Made by a program: the position numbers and the translations under genes
The notes under the pieces: model-generated
The model's input: the letters and a program-made list of their open reading frames with translations, nothing else
Database searches by the model: none
What the model was told of the DNA's origin: nothing
In this document: positions 55,426 through 64,000 of the stretch, piece by piece
How the letters are laid out: the number at the start of each line of letters is the position of its first letter
Position numbering within the stretch: position 1 is the first letter of the stretch
DNA from: Paradesertivirga sp966210515
Lineage (GTDB): Bacteria > Bacteroidota > Bacteroidia > Sphingobacteriales > Sphingobacteriaceae
NCBI GenBank assembly: GCA_966210515.1
Contig: CBIHLM010000004.1
Coordinates: 29,976 to 93,975 of the forward strand
Direction: 5' to 3'
DNA: 64,000 nucleotides

Positions 55426-55623
55426 TTAAAAAAATGGGGATCCACCTTTGGGCAGAGCCTCCGCAATTTTTTTTATCTCCACTTTATCCTTTGTCCGTTT
55501 ATAAGCCTTGGGTGCGAGGTTATTTATGGGCGGAGTTTTAATACCATGAATTACCTCGGCCTGAAAGCGACGAAGGTCATCCGAAAGGCCTGAAGTAAAC
55601 AATGCACAACTTTCTTTATTCGG
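55426..55623 (-). pseudogene. Possible decayed gene fragment
   Basis: An open frame of 66 codons without an ATG, bounded upstream by a TGA (55626-55624) and further stops. It encodes a protein-like C-terminus (SGLSDDLRRFQAEVIHG, then KAYKRTKDKVEIKKIAEALP). It has charged helical composition and is better than chance by eye, but no family is recognised. May be the end of a lost gene of the island. Confidence 0.3.
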
Positions 55624-55718
55624 TCAGCTGAAACGGCTTCATGCAGTTCCATACGGCAGTCAGGCCCGGGTAGGATACTGGTTTTAAATTGCTATCCATC
55701 CATCTTGATCAGAATTTA

Positions 55719-55739
55719 GTGTCCGAATACTGTCCGAAT
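55719..55739 (+). repeat. Right arm-type repeat (candidate integrase arm site)
   Basis: GTGTCCGAATA followed by CTGTCCGAAT, nearly the same as the double motif at 31503-31523 and in the same orientation. It lies 54 bases inside the right attachment repeat. Confidence 0.5.
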
Positions 55740-55742
55740 CAA

Positions 55743-55779
55743 AACACAAAATCCTGCAAGTATCTAACTTACAGGATTC
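55743..55779 (-). terminator. Island-borne terminator for tRNA-Arg
   Basis: On the minus strand: AATCCTGTAAGT, a five-base loop, ACTTGCAGGATT (one mismatch in the 12-bp stem), then TTGTGTTTT. It lies directly downstream of the tRNA 3' end, inside the island, and would replace the terminator that was carried away to 31331-31357. Confidence 0.7.
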
Positions 55780-55792
55780 TACCGATTTTTAC

Positions 55793-55816
55793 TGTGGTCC
55801 CGACGGGAATCGAACC
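55793..55816 (-). repeat. Right attachment site within intact tRNA-Arg
   Basis: TGTGGTCCCGACGGGA, variable base A, then TCGAACC. Same as 31363-31386 except the variable base (T-loop position). The last 22 bases belong to the tRNA's T arm and acceptor; two bases lie beyond the discriminator. Confidence 0.85.
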
Positions 55817-55866
55817 CATATCTAAAGTTTAGGAAACTTCTATTCTATCCGTTGAACTACGGGACC
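55795..55866 (-). tRNA. tRNA-Arg(CCU)
   Basis: Minus strand, 72 nt without encoded CCA. The acceptor stem is GGTCCCG / CGGGACC with discriminator A. The D stem is GTTC/GAAT, the anticodon stem GAAGT/ACTTT with loop TTCCTAA (anticodon CCT), and the T arm ATGGG-TTCGATT-CCCGT. Every stem folds. It reads the AGG codon. Its 3' part is the attachment site of the island, and its terminator is now the island's own hairpin. Confidence 0.93.
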
Positions 55867-55953
55867 AATATTCAATTGAAACTCTGCAAAATACACAGAT
55901 GTGCAAATGTGCAGATTTTTGCCAAATAAGACAATGAGTATATCGAATATTAA

Positions 55954-58011
55954 TTACCTGATCGTCGACCCATTCTGAAGTACTTCGCCCGGAGCAACAA
56001 AACTCAATTTTCCGTCGCTGTTTTCCGCCATCAGTATCATCCCCTGAGAAAGAATGCCTTTTATTTCTCTTGGCTCAAGGTTAACAATAAGGCTTACTTG
56101 CTTTCCAATGATATTTTCAGGCTCGAAATACTCCGCTATTCCGGAAACAACTGTCCGCTGATCGATTCCGGTATCAATCTTTAATTTCAATAATTTTTTT
56201 GTTTTTGCAACCTTCTCTGCCTCTAATATCGTCCCAATCCTAATATCCATCGCAGCGAACTGTTCAAAACTAATATTCTCTTTTGCAGGAGAAACTTCAA
56301 TGGTAGCATCCATATTTTCTGATTTTTTACTTAATTTTTGTAATTGCTTTTCAATCACATCGTCTTCAACTTTCTCGAATAAAAGCTGGGGCTCATCCAA
56401 CTGATGACCCCGGGCAAACTCAAGTTTCTGGTCGTAGAAAGCTGACTCTCCCAAATTAAGCATAGAAAATATTTTTTTCGCGGTCCGCGGAAGAATTGGT
56501 TGCAACAGTGTGCCTAAGTGAGCAATGATGTGCAAACTATTCTGCAGCACTTCTCTTGTAGCCAAAGGATCTGTTTTAAAAGTTTTCCATGGCTCATTTT
56601 CCGTAAGATAACGGTTCCCTATACGTGCAAGGTCCATAACAGACGATAAAGCCTGACGGAACTTATAACTCTCAATACTTCCCTCAACATCATTGTAAAT
56701 AGCACTGATCTGGCTTTCAAGTGCAGGATCTGCCAAACTTGTGTTTCCCTCTACCTTGCCTTCATAATACTTGTGCATCAAAATCATAACGCGGTTCACA
56801 AAATTTCCAAGAATTGCTACTAATTCGTTATTGATACGAGACTGATAATCCTTCCAGGTAAACTCGCTATCGGATGTCTCGGGCAAAATTGAGGTTAGCA
56901 CATAGCGCAATTCATCCTGCTTGCCAGGAAACTCCTCTAAATATTCGTGAAGCCAAACCGCATGATTTCGTGATGTTGAAAGCTTATCACCCTCCAGGTT
57001 CAAAAACTCATTGGCCGGAACATTTTGGGGTAAAATATATTCGCCATGAGCATGCAGAATTGACGGAAAAGTAATGCAATGAAAAACGATGTTATCTTTT
57101 CCGATAAAATGCACCAGGTAAGAATCCTCGGCTTCATTCTCCTGCTTTTTCCAGTATTTCTCCCAGTCCTTGCCATTATCCAGCGCCCACTGTTTTGTAG
57201 CAGAAATATATCCTATTGGAGCATCAAGCCATACATACAGTTTTTTTCCTTTAGCTTCCTCCAATGGAACATCAATACCCCAATCCAGATCCCGTGTCAT
57301 CGAACGCGGTTGTAAGCCAGCCTTTAACCATGAACTGCATTGGCCATAAACGTTCGGTTTCCACAGATTCTTTTTGCCTTCCAAAAGCCATTCCTCCAGC
57401 CATGGCTGATATTTATCTAATGGCAAATACCAATGTTTTGTGACTTTCAATATCGGCTCTTTTCCACTTAAAGTGGACTTAGGATTTATTAAATCCATCG
57501 GGTTAAGAGATGTTCCGCATTTTTCGCACTGATCTCCGTATGCACCTTCATTGTGGCAATTCGGGCAGGTGCCAACAATATAACGATCGGCAAGAAACTG
57601 GTCATACTCCTCGTCATAATACTGCTCAGACTCTTTCTCTATAAACTCACCTTTTTCATACAGATTCAGAAAAAATTCCTGCGACAATTCATGGTGGATT
57701 TGAGAGGATGTCCGATGATATATATCGAATGCAATCCCAAACTCTTCAAAACTATTTTTTATCTGTGTATGATATTTATCTATAATCTCTTTTGGCGTTA
57801 TGCCTTCCTTTTTTGCTTTTATCGTTATTGCAGCTCCATGCTCATCAGATCCGCACATGTAAATAATATCCTTGCGTTTTAGTCGCATGTGCCTTACGAA
57901 AATATCAGCTGGAATATAGGCGCCGGCTAAATGTCCGATATGTAAAGGACCGTTGGCGTAAGGAAGTGCGGAAGTAACTGTAAATCGTTTATATTTATCG
58001 AGCTCAGACAT
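55954..58011 (-). CDS. metG: Methionyl-tRNA synthetase
   Basis: A 685-residue class I synthetase that charges tRNA-Met. HIGH motif is HIGH at 24-27 (ANGPLHIGHLAGAY). The zinc knuckle is CPNCHNEGAYGDQCEKCG. The KMSKS loop is KLSTS near residue 340. The anticodon-binding helical domain follows, and the last 110 residues are the tRNA-binding EMAP/Trbp111 domain (FAAMDIRIGTILEAEKV). Start set at ATG 58011; a TTG one codon upstream extends the frame. Not part of the island; it sits 88 bases beyond the tRNA. Confidence 0.97.
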   Translation of the reverse strand: MSELDKYKRFTVTSALPYANGPLHIGHLAGAYIPADIFVRHMRLKRKDIIYMCGSDEHGAAITIKAKKEGITPKEIIDKYHTQIKNSFEEFGIAFDIYHRTSSQIHHELSQEFFLNLYEKGEFIEKESEQYYDEEYDQFLADRYIVGTCPNCHNEGAYGDQCEKCGTSLNPMDLINPKSTLSGKEPILKVTKHWYLPLDKYQPWLEEWLLEGKKNLWKPNVYGQCSSWLKAGLQPRSMTRDLDWGIDVPLEEAKGKKLYVWLDAPIGYISATKQWALDNGKDWEKYWKKQENEAEDSYLVHFIGKDNIVFHCITFPSILHAHGEYILPQNVPANEFLNLEGDKLSTSRNHAVWLHEYLEEFPGKQDELRYVLTSILPETSDSEFTWKDYQSRINNELVAILGNFVNRVMILMHKYYEGKVEGNTSLADPALESQISAIYNDVEGSIESYKFRQALSSVMDLARIGNRYLTENEPWKTFKTDPLATREVLQNSLHIIAHLGTLLQPILPRTAKKIFSMLNLGESAFYDQKLEFARGHQLDEPQLLFEKVEDDVIEKQLQKLSKKSENMDATIEVSPAKENISFEQFAAMDIRIGTILEAEKVAKTKKLLKLKIDTGIDQRTVVSGIAEYFEPENIIGKQVSLIVNLEPREIKGILSQGMILMAENSDGKLSFVAPGEVLQNGSTIR

Positions 58012-58198
58012 CAATCAAAATTATAATGGGCACAAAGATAAGGTAAATTTATATGTGCAAATATGAAGATGAATTTAATGTAAAACATCTCGTTTGTTTT
58101 TGAAATGCCTTTGTTAAAGACCTATGTTCTTCATTTTTAAATCGCCTTGTATTGCGCTTTCAGAGCTAAGCTTTTACCTTTAACCTTTTAGCTTAAAT

Positions 58199-59104
58199 AT
58201 GTTGTCACCTTTAACAACCCCGCCATTTTTAAAAAAAGGCGATAAAATTGCCATAACATGCCCTGCAAAGAAATTACCGGGCCCCATTGACAGCGCAATC
58301 AAATTATTAGAGAGCTGGGGACTGGAGGTTGTTCTTGGTGAAACAGTCACCGCTTCACATTTCCAGTATGCGGGGACAGATGAATTAAGGAGAGACGATC
58401 TTCAAAAGTTTTTAGATGATCCCTCAATAAAAGCAATTATCGCGGCTCGCGGCGGATATGGCACCATTCGAATTATTGATCAACTGGATTTCACCCGGTT
58501 TAAAATCCAGCCAAAATGGATTGTCGGATTCAGCGATATTACTATTCTGCACAGCCATATTTTTGAAACATGCCACGTACAAACTATACATGGTCAAATG
58601 CCTCTAAACGTTCCTGACGGCACAAAACCTTCGTTAGAGTCTTTGCGGAAAGCCCTTTTTGGCGAGCCTTTGAAATATGACTTGAAAGGTCACATTCTCA
58701 ACAAACCTGGGGAGGTAAGTGCGCCATTGATAGGGGGAAATTTAACTCTCCTAGTGATGTTAGGTAGCTCTGTTTCGGAGATGGATTTTGCTGATAAAAT
58801 TTTATTCATTGAAGATGTGGGCGAATACATGTATTCGATTGACCGGATGCTATGGAACTTAAAACGATCGGGGAAACTAGCCAGGCTAAAAGGCTTAATA
58901 GTAGGAGGCTTCACTGATTTAAAGGACAATGAAATATCGTTTGGAAGTAGTATTGAAGAAATAGTTTTAGAGCATGTTAAAGAATATAATTACCCCGTAT
59001 GTTTTGATTTTCCCGCGGGGCATATTGAAAACAATCATGCTTTAATTTTGGGAGGGACTGTAACTTTATGTGTAGAGCAGGAGAAGGTTACACTAACGTT
59101 TTAA
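58199..59104 (+). CDS. LD-carboxypeptidase (S66, MccF/LdcA-like)
   Basis: A 301-residue serine peptidase of family S66. The nucleophile Ser112 is in VGFSDITIL; AARGGYGT is the N-terminal oxyanion region, and the catalytic Glu and His should be IEDVGE and the final AGHIENNHALI block. Members cut the L-Lys/meso-DAP to D-Ala bond of recycled tetrapeptides, or inactivate microcin C. No signal peptide, so it acts in the cytoplasm, as expected for murein recycling. Transcribed alone. Starts at an ATG directly after an AT-rich stretch. Confidence 0.9.
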   Translation: MLSPLTTPPFLKKGDKIAITCPAKKLPGPIDSAIKLLESWGLEVVLGETVTASHFQYAGTDELRRDDLQKFLDDPSIKAIIAARGGYGTIRIIDQLDFTRFKIQPKWIVGFSDITILHSHIFETCHVQTIHGQMPLNVPDGTKPSLESLRKALFGEPLKYDLKGHILNKPGEVSAPLIGGNLTLLVMLGSSVSEMDFADKILFIEDVGEYMYSIDRMLWNLKRSGKLARLKGLIVGGFTDLKDNEISFGSSIEEIVLEHVKEYNYPVCFDFPAGHIENNHALILGGTVTLCVEQEKVTLTF

Positions 59105-59230
59105 AAAAATGCCTTTTGCAATCAATGTTTACATTAACCACTAAGTGTTTTTTCGATATTCAGAAGTATACAATATACAAATGAGAATCTTTTTCGGATG
59201 TCAGTAGGTGGTGTTAAGTAGGTATATTAT

Positions 59231-59264
59231 AAAAACAACCCAGCTTTTCCACCGGGTTGTTTTT
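59231..59264. terminator. Terminator between convergent ldc-like and SusD genes
   Basis: AACAACCC and GGGTTGTT arms around a 12-base loop with T runs on both strands. It is 13 bases after the SusD stop (minus strand) and about 130 bases after the carboxypeptidase stop. Confidence 0.8.
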
Positions 59265-59276
59265 CTGATAACTCTA

Positions 59277-60770
59277 CTATAATCCAGGATTATTATTTAC
59301 CTCATCAACTGGTATAGGAAATACATACCGGTCATCGGTAGGAGCAATGCTGGTTCCTGCGCCAACAGATGGAATGGGCAAATTTAATCTTAACAAATCA
59401 TTAGATCTAAATCCTTCTCCAATTAATTCTATACGACGCTCCGTTAAAATCGCATTAATTAATTGCGTTTGTGTAAGAATACCAAAAATATAGGTCGGAT
59501 CAGATCTATGATGAACTGCTTCCAACAAAGCACGTGCTCTCAATAACCCACTTACATTACCTACCCTTGCTTCTGCTTCAGCAACATTTAACAAAACTTC
59601 TGAATAACGGATAATTGGGACATAGTCGACAAATGGAGAAATACCGCTGTATTTTTTTAAGTATATGTCACCACCAGGATTTATTCCAGTTAAGTCAGTT
59701 TTTCTGTCATCAATTGATCTCCATTGAGCGTTAGAAAAAATCCCTGGAGAAACAGGATTTATAGAATACTCAAAAGAAGCATTATCGTCATAGTTAAAAT
59801 AAGATCCAAGTTCATTCTGCGTGCCAGGGCTATTAGTCGCGGCCATAGCTAATGAGAATACAGATTCACTAGACGTAAACGGGGCTTTAAATACTGCACT
59901 AATGTCAGAGACTAAGGCGTGAGGAATGTTATTAGGAGACGTAAATGGAGCAGTGGCAGAAACTATCTTATTACCTTCGGTAAGAACACTTTGATAGTTT
60001 CCCATGAGAAGGTAAGCTCTTGTTTTCAAAGCAATCGCCGCATTTTTATGAGCCCTTGTTGTATTATATAACGCATCCCCATTGTCGGCGGCTAGTTCTG
60101 TTTCAGCATCGTTTAAATCCTTAAGTATTTGAGCGTATACCTGCGCTACTGTACTCCTTGCAAGACTATTATTTTCTGAGGTACTTTCCGGCTGAAGTCT
60201 CAACGGTAAGCCTGGCGAAGCTCCATCGTTTTTTGTATAAGGGTGAGCAAAAAACTGAACTAATGAAAGGTAAGATAGCGCTCTGACAAATCTAGCTTCC
60301 CCACGATATTGTGCTTCTAATGCAGGAGATATGACGCCTGGATTTTGCTGTAACCCTGCCAGGAAAGTATTTGCACGATTTATTGCCAAATAACCGGCAG
60401 TCCAGATATTAGCCAGGTATGTGTTATCTGCACCATTAGTATGTTGGTAAATATCGTATCCTGTTACAACGTTAGTTTTCTGGTTTTTAAACTCCTCGGC
60501 TCGGATGTCACTGAAAATTTGATATCTTCCACTTAAAAAACCCAATATATTACCATTTACGTCGACATACTGCGACCTTAGAGTACTATATAAACCATTT
60601 ACCTGAGATAATATACGGTCAGGGGTATCGAAGGCAGTAGCATCAGAAACTGTGGTTTCGGGAATCGCTTCTAAAAAATTCTTTTTACAAGATGTTACGA
60701 CAGTTAAAGGTAGCGCAAGTAAAAAACACTTTACTGTAAACGCTCTATATGATCTTAGAGTTAATTTCAT
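59277..60770 (-). CDS. SusD/RagB-family nutrient-binding lipoprotein
   Basis: A 497-residue outer-membrane lipoprotein. The signal peptide ends in the lipobox VVTSC (Cys28). The N-terminal region has the TPR-like helices and the usual blocks of the family: ILSQVNGLYSTLR, INRANTFLAGL, EARFVRALSYLSLVQFF and FPIPVDEVNNNPGL at the end (SusD C-terminal family). It should form a lid on the SusC transporter encoded just upstream, 11 bases before its start, and help capture an oligosaccharide or peptide. The ligand cannot be read from the window because no enzyme genes follow. A terminator ends the transcript here. Confidence 0.93.
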   Translation of the reverse strand: MKLTLRSYRAFTVKCFLLALPLTVVTSCKKNFLEAIPETTVSDATAFDTPDRILSQVNGLYSTLRSQYVDVNGNILGFLSGRYQIFSDIRAEEFKNQKTNVVTGYDIYQHTNGADNTYLANIWTAGYLAINRANTFLAGLQQNPGVISPALEAQYRGEARFVRALSYLSLVQFFAHPYTKNDGASPGLPLRLQPESTSENNSLARSTVAQVYAQILKDLNDAETELAADNGDALYNTTRAHKNAAIALKTRAYLLMGNYQSVLTEGNKIVSATAPFTSPNNIPHALVSDISAVFKAPFTSSESVFSLAMAATNSPGTQNELGSYFNYDDNASFEYSINPVSPGIFSNAQWRSIDDRKTDLTGINPGGDIYLKKYSGISPFVDYVPIIRYSEVLLNVAEAEARVGNVSGLLRARALLEAVHHRSDPTYIFGILTQTQLINAILTERRIELIGEGFRSNDLLRLNLPIPSVGAGTSIAPTDDRYVFPIPVDEVNNNPGL

Positions 60771-60781
60771 TTTCTTTCGTA

Positions 60782-63700
60782 TTAAAGGCCTAAACTAAGT
60801 CCAAACGTTACTGCACGCCCCTGTGGGATTGAGTTCCTTTCCACACCTGGAGTAGTATTTTCATTTCCATTTGTTGAAATTTCCGGATCAACGCCTTTAT
60901 AATTTGTAATTATAAATGCATTATTGATTTGAGTATATACTCTTAATGAGGTTATACCAGTTTTTCCCAATAACCTTGTAGGTAAAGTGTATCCCAAGGC
61001 AGCACTCTGTAACCTAAGAAAATCTCCATCTTGGACATTGGAATCATTTGCGAAAGCAGAACCATTCGAAACGTTATCACCATATACAGGCCTGGGTATT
61101 TCAGCAATTTGACCAGGAGTAGACCATGCATTAAGCACCTCTATTGAATTATTCCAGTGCCGTTGATCTCTTAATCCTGCCTGAGAACCATTATAAATTT
61201 TATTACCCCCTGAAAATGTAAATAAAACGTTCAAATCAAAGTTGCTGTATTTTAAATTATTATTGAATCCACCATACCAGGTTGGTAAAGCGTTCCCCAC
61301 AATTTGCGCATCCGCACCGGAAATAGCAGGAGCTGGAGAGCCATCTAAATAAGTATATCTATTTGCACCTCCATGGTGTAGGTATTGAACTTGCTCACCG
61401 TTTGCATTTATGAAGATTCGTCGACCGTTTGCAGGATTGACACCCCCTGTTTTAACCGCATAAATGCTCCCCACAGGATACCCTACAGCAGTAATACTTG
61501 TAGTTTCTAAAGAACCTGTCGTTCCAATTATCGGAGACCCGTCATTTGTAAGTGCTGTAACTCTATTCTTATTTGTAGAGAAATTCAGGTTAGTCGACCA
61601 ATTAAGTCCGTTATTATTGATAGGCGTAGCATTAAGAGCGAACTCAAAACCTTTATTGTACATAGATCCTACGTTCGTTAAAATGACATTATCAGGTATT
61701 CCCTTTGACGGAGCTTGAGGCGCTTCCAGGATCAAATTGTCAATATCATTTTTATAGTAATTAACTTCCAACGTTACTTTGTTATTTAAGATCCCTATAT
61801 CCAACCCTATGTTTTTTTGAGTACTGGTTTCCCAGCGCAAATCTTGATTACCTGCCTGACTAAATGCTAAAGCTGGTTCATCGCCATATAACTCTCCAGC
61901 AAATGTAGTATATGACCCGTAGTCGTTTTCTAATAAACCATTCCCCACTTTACCCCAACTTGCTTTAAACCTTAGGCTGGAAACTTTGTCAGCAATAAAA
62001 GACTTTGTAAAAAAGTTTTCCTTCGATATTGTCCACCCTATTGATGCACCTCCAAAATTCCCCCATTTGTTTTCTCGAGAAAGGGCTGAATTTCCATCTC
62101 GTCTAAAATTTCCGGTAATAAAGTACTTTCCTGCATAATTATAGTTAAGACTAGAAAGATAAGATTCATATGTACGAAGACTAATCGCATTATCTCCACT
62201 GAGATTGATACTGTAATTTCCTTGAAAATTCGTAAAGAAAGGATCTGAAAGGTCTTGACGTTGTGCCCCCCAAAGTTCAACCCGTGTTTTTTGAACATCT
62301 GATCCGACTAACAGGGTTAGGTTGTGATTATCAGCAAATGTTTTTTGATATTGTAAAGTATTAATAAAGTTCCAATTATTCCTTCTATAATTATTATTGT
62401 CTGCCAAGCCATTAGAGAACCAACCATCACCAGAAATAGGATTCCAGAATACTATATTTTCAGTATTTCCTCTGTCCCAAGAATAAGAGGTTTTGAAATT
62501 TAAATCCTCCACGATTTTGATTTGGCCTACAAGATTTGCAATTAATCTGTTATTTTCAGAAACGTTTCGATCCAAATCGCGCACAGCAAGAGGATTATAC
62601 CAAGTTATTGGAACTAGATTATTTCCTCTGCCGATATATGGAGTGCCGGGCTGAATACTTAGTTCTCCAGCAGCATCATATGGGGCTAAACTTGGAGCTT
62701 GAGCAATAGCTAAACGACCAAGCCCACCAGAAGTAAAGGCACTCCCGGGATTAGAGCCACTAGGAGGCGAATTGTTAATCGAATTATTGTAATTAACATT
62801 AGCCGAAATCTTTAACCAACCTGTAGCTTGATGAGCAATATTGAAGCGGCCAGACTTTCTTTCAAAAGTATTGTTTGTTAAAAATCCCTCCTGATTTGAA
62901 TAACCGCCTGAAAAATAAAAAGTTGTTTTATCGGACCCACCTGATAAAGACAGGCTATGATTATTGGAAAAAGCAGTTCTATAAATTTCATCCGCCCACT
63001 TAGTATTAACCATCGATCCATCCGGATTATAGTTAGCAAAAAAACCTCTGCCCTGCGCATCGCGTTGAGATGAATTTACAGCATTGGGATTTAAAGCCAG
63101 CGCGTTAGCCAGCGCATTATTTTTATGATCTATAAATTGTTGTGCGGTTAATACTTCTGGCAAACGAACGGCATTGTTAAAGCCCGCCCATCCACTGTAA
63201 TTTACTTTGGTTACACCAGCTTTCCCTTTTTTGGTAGTTATTACCAAGACTCCGTTCGCTGCACGCGAACCGTAGATTGAAGTGGAAGCAGCATCTTTCA
63301 ATATATCAATAGTCTCAATATCCGCAGGATTTATATCACCTAAGGGATTATTCACTGCTGCTGTATTTACTGTGATGTCTTGATCAGTAGAAATCGGAAT
63401 ACCATCAACTACAACTAAAGGAAATGAGCTCAGAGAAATTGAGTTAACGCCCCGCACGCGAATAACTGGCGGATTATTTAACAGACCATTCGGCTGAACA
63501 ATATTAACTCCAGAAGCACGCCCGGTTAAAGCCTGATCAAAACTTTGTACTGGCCGATCCTCAATAGACGCTCCTGTAACACTGGCAGCGGCACCTGTAA
63601 ATTCTGTACGCCTTTGAGTGGCATAACCCGTTACAACTACCTCTCCCAATTGCTTTGCATCAACAATTAATGCAACGTTGACTACAGTTCTCTCGCCGAT

Positions 63701-63952
63701 AGTCACTTCCTGATTAGCGTATCCGATATAAGAAAATACCAGAACCGAATTATTCCCGGCAACACTCAAAGAATACTGCCCATTTGCACCCGTTTGTGTA
63801 CCGGTGCTGCTACCTTTAATTTTCACACTTACTCCAGGAAGAGGTAGTCCATCCTCCTGGGCTGTTACTGTACCTGTTATGGTACGCTCCTGAGCCAGGA
63901 CAATAGTTGCCCATAGCAACACGATTGACAAACTCGATAGAAGTTTTCGCAT
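60782..63952 (-). CDS. SusC/RagA-family TonB-linked outer-membrane transporter
   Basis: A 1056-residue outer-membrane transporter. Signal peptide 1-20 (to VLAQE), carboxypeptidase-regulatory-like domain about 22-110 (ITGTVTAQEDGLPLPGVSV), plug domain about 115-235 with the SusC hallmark RGVNSISLSSFPLVVVDGIP and VLKDAASTSIYGSRAANGV, then a beta-barrel to the C-terminal aromatic-ending strand AVTFGLSLGL. It imports substrates with TonB energy and works with the SusD lipoprotein downstream. No anti-sigma/sigma pair is in the window; any regulator would lie to the right. The start at ATG 63952 leaves 48 bases of upstream sequence in the window; an AT-rich block there may be the promoter. Confidence 0.93.
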   Translation of the reverse strand: MRKLLSSLSIVLLWATIVLAQERTITGTVTAQEDGLPLPGVSVKIKGSSTGTQTGANGQYSLSVAGNNSVLVFSYIGYANQEVTIGERTVVNVALIVDAKQLGEVVVTGYATQRRTEFTGAAASVTGASIEDRPVQSFDQALTGRASGVNIVQPNGLLNNPPVIRVRGVNSISLSSFPLVVVDGIPISTDQDITVNTAAVNNPLGDINPADIETIDILKDAASTSIYGSRAANGVLVITTKKGKAGVTKVNYSGWAGFNNAVRLPEVLTAQQFIDHKNNALANALALNPNAVNSSQRDAQGRGFFANYNPDGSMVNTKWADEIYRTAFSNNHSLSLSGGSDKTTFYFSGGYSNQEGFLTNNTFERKSGRFNIAHQATGWLKISANVNYNNSINNSPPSGSNPGSAFTSGGLGRLAIAQAPSLAPYDAAGELSIQPGTPYIGRGNNLVPITWYNPLAVRDLDRNVSENNRLIANLVGQIKIVEDLNFKTSYSWDRGNTENIVFWNPISGDGWFSNGLADNNNYRRNNWNFINTLQYQKTFADNHNLTLLVGSDVQKTRVELWGAQRQDLSDPFFTNFQGNYSINLSGDNAISLRTYESYLSSLNYNYAGKYFITGNFRRDGNSALSRENKWGNFGGASIGWTISKENFFTKSFIADKVSSLRFKASWGKVGNGLLENDYGSYTTFAGELYGDEPALAFSQAGNQDLRWETSTQKNIGLDIGILNNKVTLEVNYYKNDIDNLILEAPQAPSKGIPDNVILTNVGSMYNKGFEFALNATPINNNGLNWSTNLNFSTNKNRVTALTNDGSPIIGTTGSLETTSITAVGYPVGSIYAVKTGGVNPANGRRIFINANGEQVQYLHHGGANRYTYLDGSPAPAISGADAQIVGNALPTWYGGFNNNLKYSNFDLNVLFTFSGGNKIYNGSQAGLRDQRHWNNSIEVLNAWSTPGQIAEIPRPVYGDNVSNGSAFANDSNVQDGDFLRLQSAALGYTLPTRLLGKTGITSLRVYTQINNAFIITNYKGVDPEISTNGNENTTPGVERNSIPQGRAVTFGLSLGL

Positions 63953-64000
63953 ACTCTTTTTAAATTAATGATTACCTAAATATAAAAGCTTATTTTAAAA

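Larger units (their letters stand above)
55310..55792. other. Non-coding right end of the island
   Basis: Besides the possible gene fragment at 55426-55623, it holds the second GTGTCCGA-type repeat (55719-55739) and the hairpin terminator at 55743-55779. No other gene is supported. Confidence 0.5.
31363..55816. mobile_element. 24.4-kb integrative genomic island in tRNA-Arg(CCU), carrying defence genes
   Basis: Bounded by a 24-base direct repeat made of the tRNA 3' end (23 of 24 bases equal). A tyrosine integrase is 156 bases inside the left repeat and reads inward; an excisionase-like gene follows. The cargo is a nuclease-RecQ fusion with partner, a type I restriction operon with DUF262 genes, and an ATPase-STAS-PIN cassette. 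Related 21-base double motifs (GTGTCCGAATA plus TGTCCGA) lie near both ends. No relaxase, coupling protein or conjugation gene is seen, so movement would need integrase/excisionase and help from another element. Confidence 0.85.

Noticed and set aside
28066..55760. Shared word AACACAAAATCCT in the terminators at 28066 and 55743
   Set aside because: Both are T-rich terminator arms; a 13-base match in two hairpins of like composition is not enough to claim a repeat family.

Overview
The window reads as a piece of a Bacteroidota chromosome, most likely family Sphingobacteriaceae (Pedobacter/Mucilaginibacter-like). The pointers are a SusC/SusD pair, a type IX secretion C-terminal sorting domain, promoters of the TAnnTTTG type, an almost complete lack of Shine-Dalgarno sites, an AT-rich base composition, and the ligase-associated DNA-repair cluster typical of the phylum. 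The genus is an inference; no rRNA is present.

Left chromosomal part (1-31.3 kb). In order: the tail of an outer-membrane beta-barrel protein; a GH3 beta-N-acetylhexosaminidase-like lipid/peptidoglycan or glycan hydrolase; a porin-like protein; a DNA-repair cluster on the minus strand (MBL-fold exonuclease, ATP-dependent ligase, a Uma2 nuclease in the middle, Lhr-like helicase); a Prc/Tsp protease; two tandem paralogous TPR proteins; a 1775-residue secreted GH128-like glycosidase with FN3, LamG and T9SS domains; a cyanophycin cluster (isoaspartyl peptidase and cyanophycinase, divergent from cyanophycin synthetase); an AhpC/AhpD-like peroxide defence pair; a lipoprotein PGRP amidase; an aldose-1-epimerase-like protein; a GDSL acetylesterase; and a PAS histidine kinase whose reading frame is broken near its start by an ochre codon.

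Genomic island (31,363-55,816, about 24.4 kb). It is integrated in the 3' end of tRNA-Arg(CCU). The intact tRNA lies at the right (55,795-55,866, minus strand). The displaced original 3' end and its terminator lie at the left (31,331-31,386). A tyrosine integrase sits just inside the left end. Next come two unknown proteins, an excisionase-type HTH protein, a protein that carries T7-RNA-polymerase-like motifs A, B and C, and a winged-helix regulator. The rest is defence-like cargo: (i) a nuclease-RecQ helicase fusion with a membrane-anchored coiled-coil partner; (ii) a type I restriction-modification operon hsdM-hsdS-(66-aa protein)-DUF262/DUF1524-DUF262-hsdR; (iii) a GHKL ATPase - STAS-like (DUF4325-type) - PIN-nuclease cassette. 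No relaxase or conjugation genes are visible, so the island looks integrative but not self-transmissible.

Right chromosomal part (55.9-64 kb). tRNA-Arg, metG, an S66 LD-carboxypeptidase, and a SusD/SusC nutrient uptake pair on the minus strand.

Best candidates for undescribed biology: the compact single-subunit-polymerase-like protein, the nuclease-RecQ plus membrane coiled-coil pair, and the ATPase-STAS-PIN cassette. All assignments come from reading motifs by eye; no database search was run.
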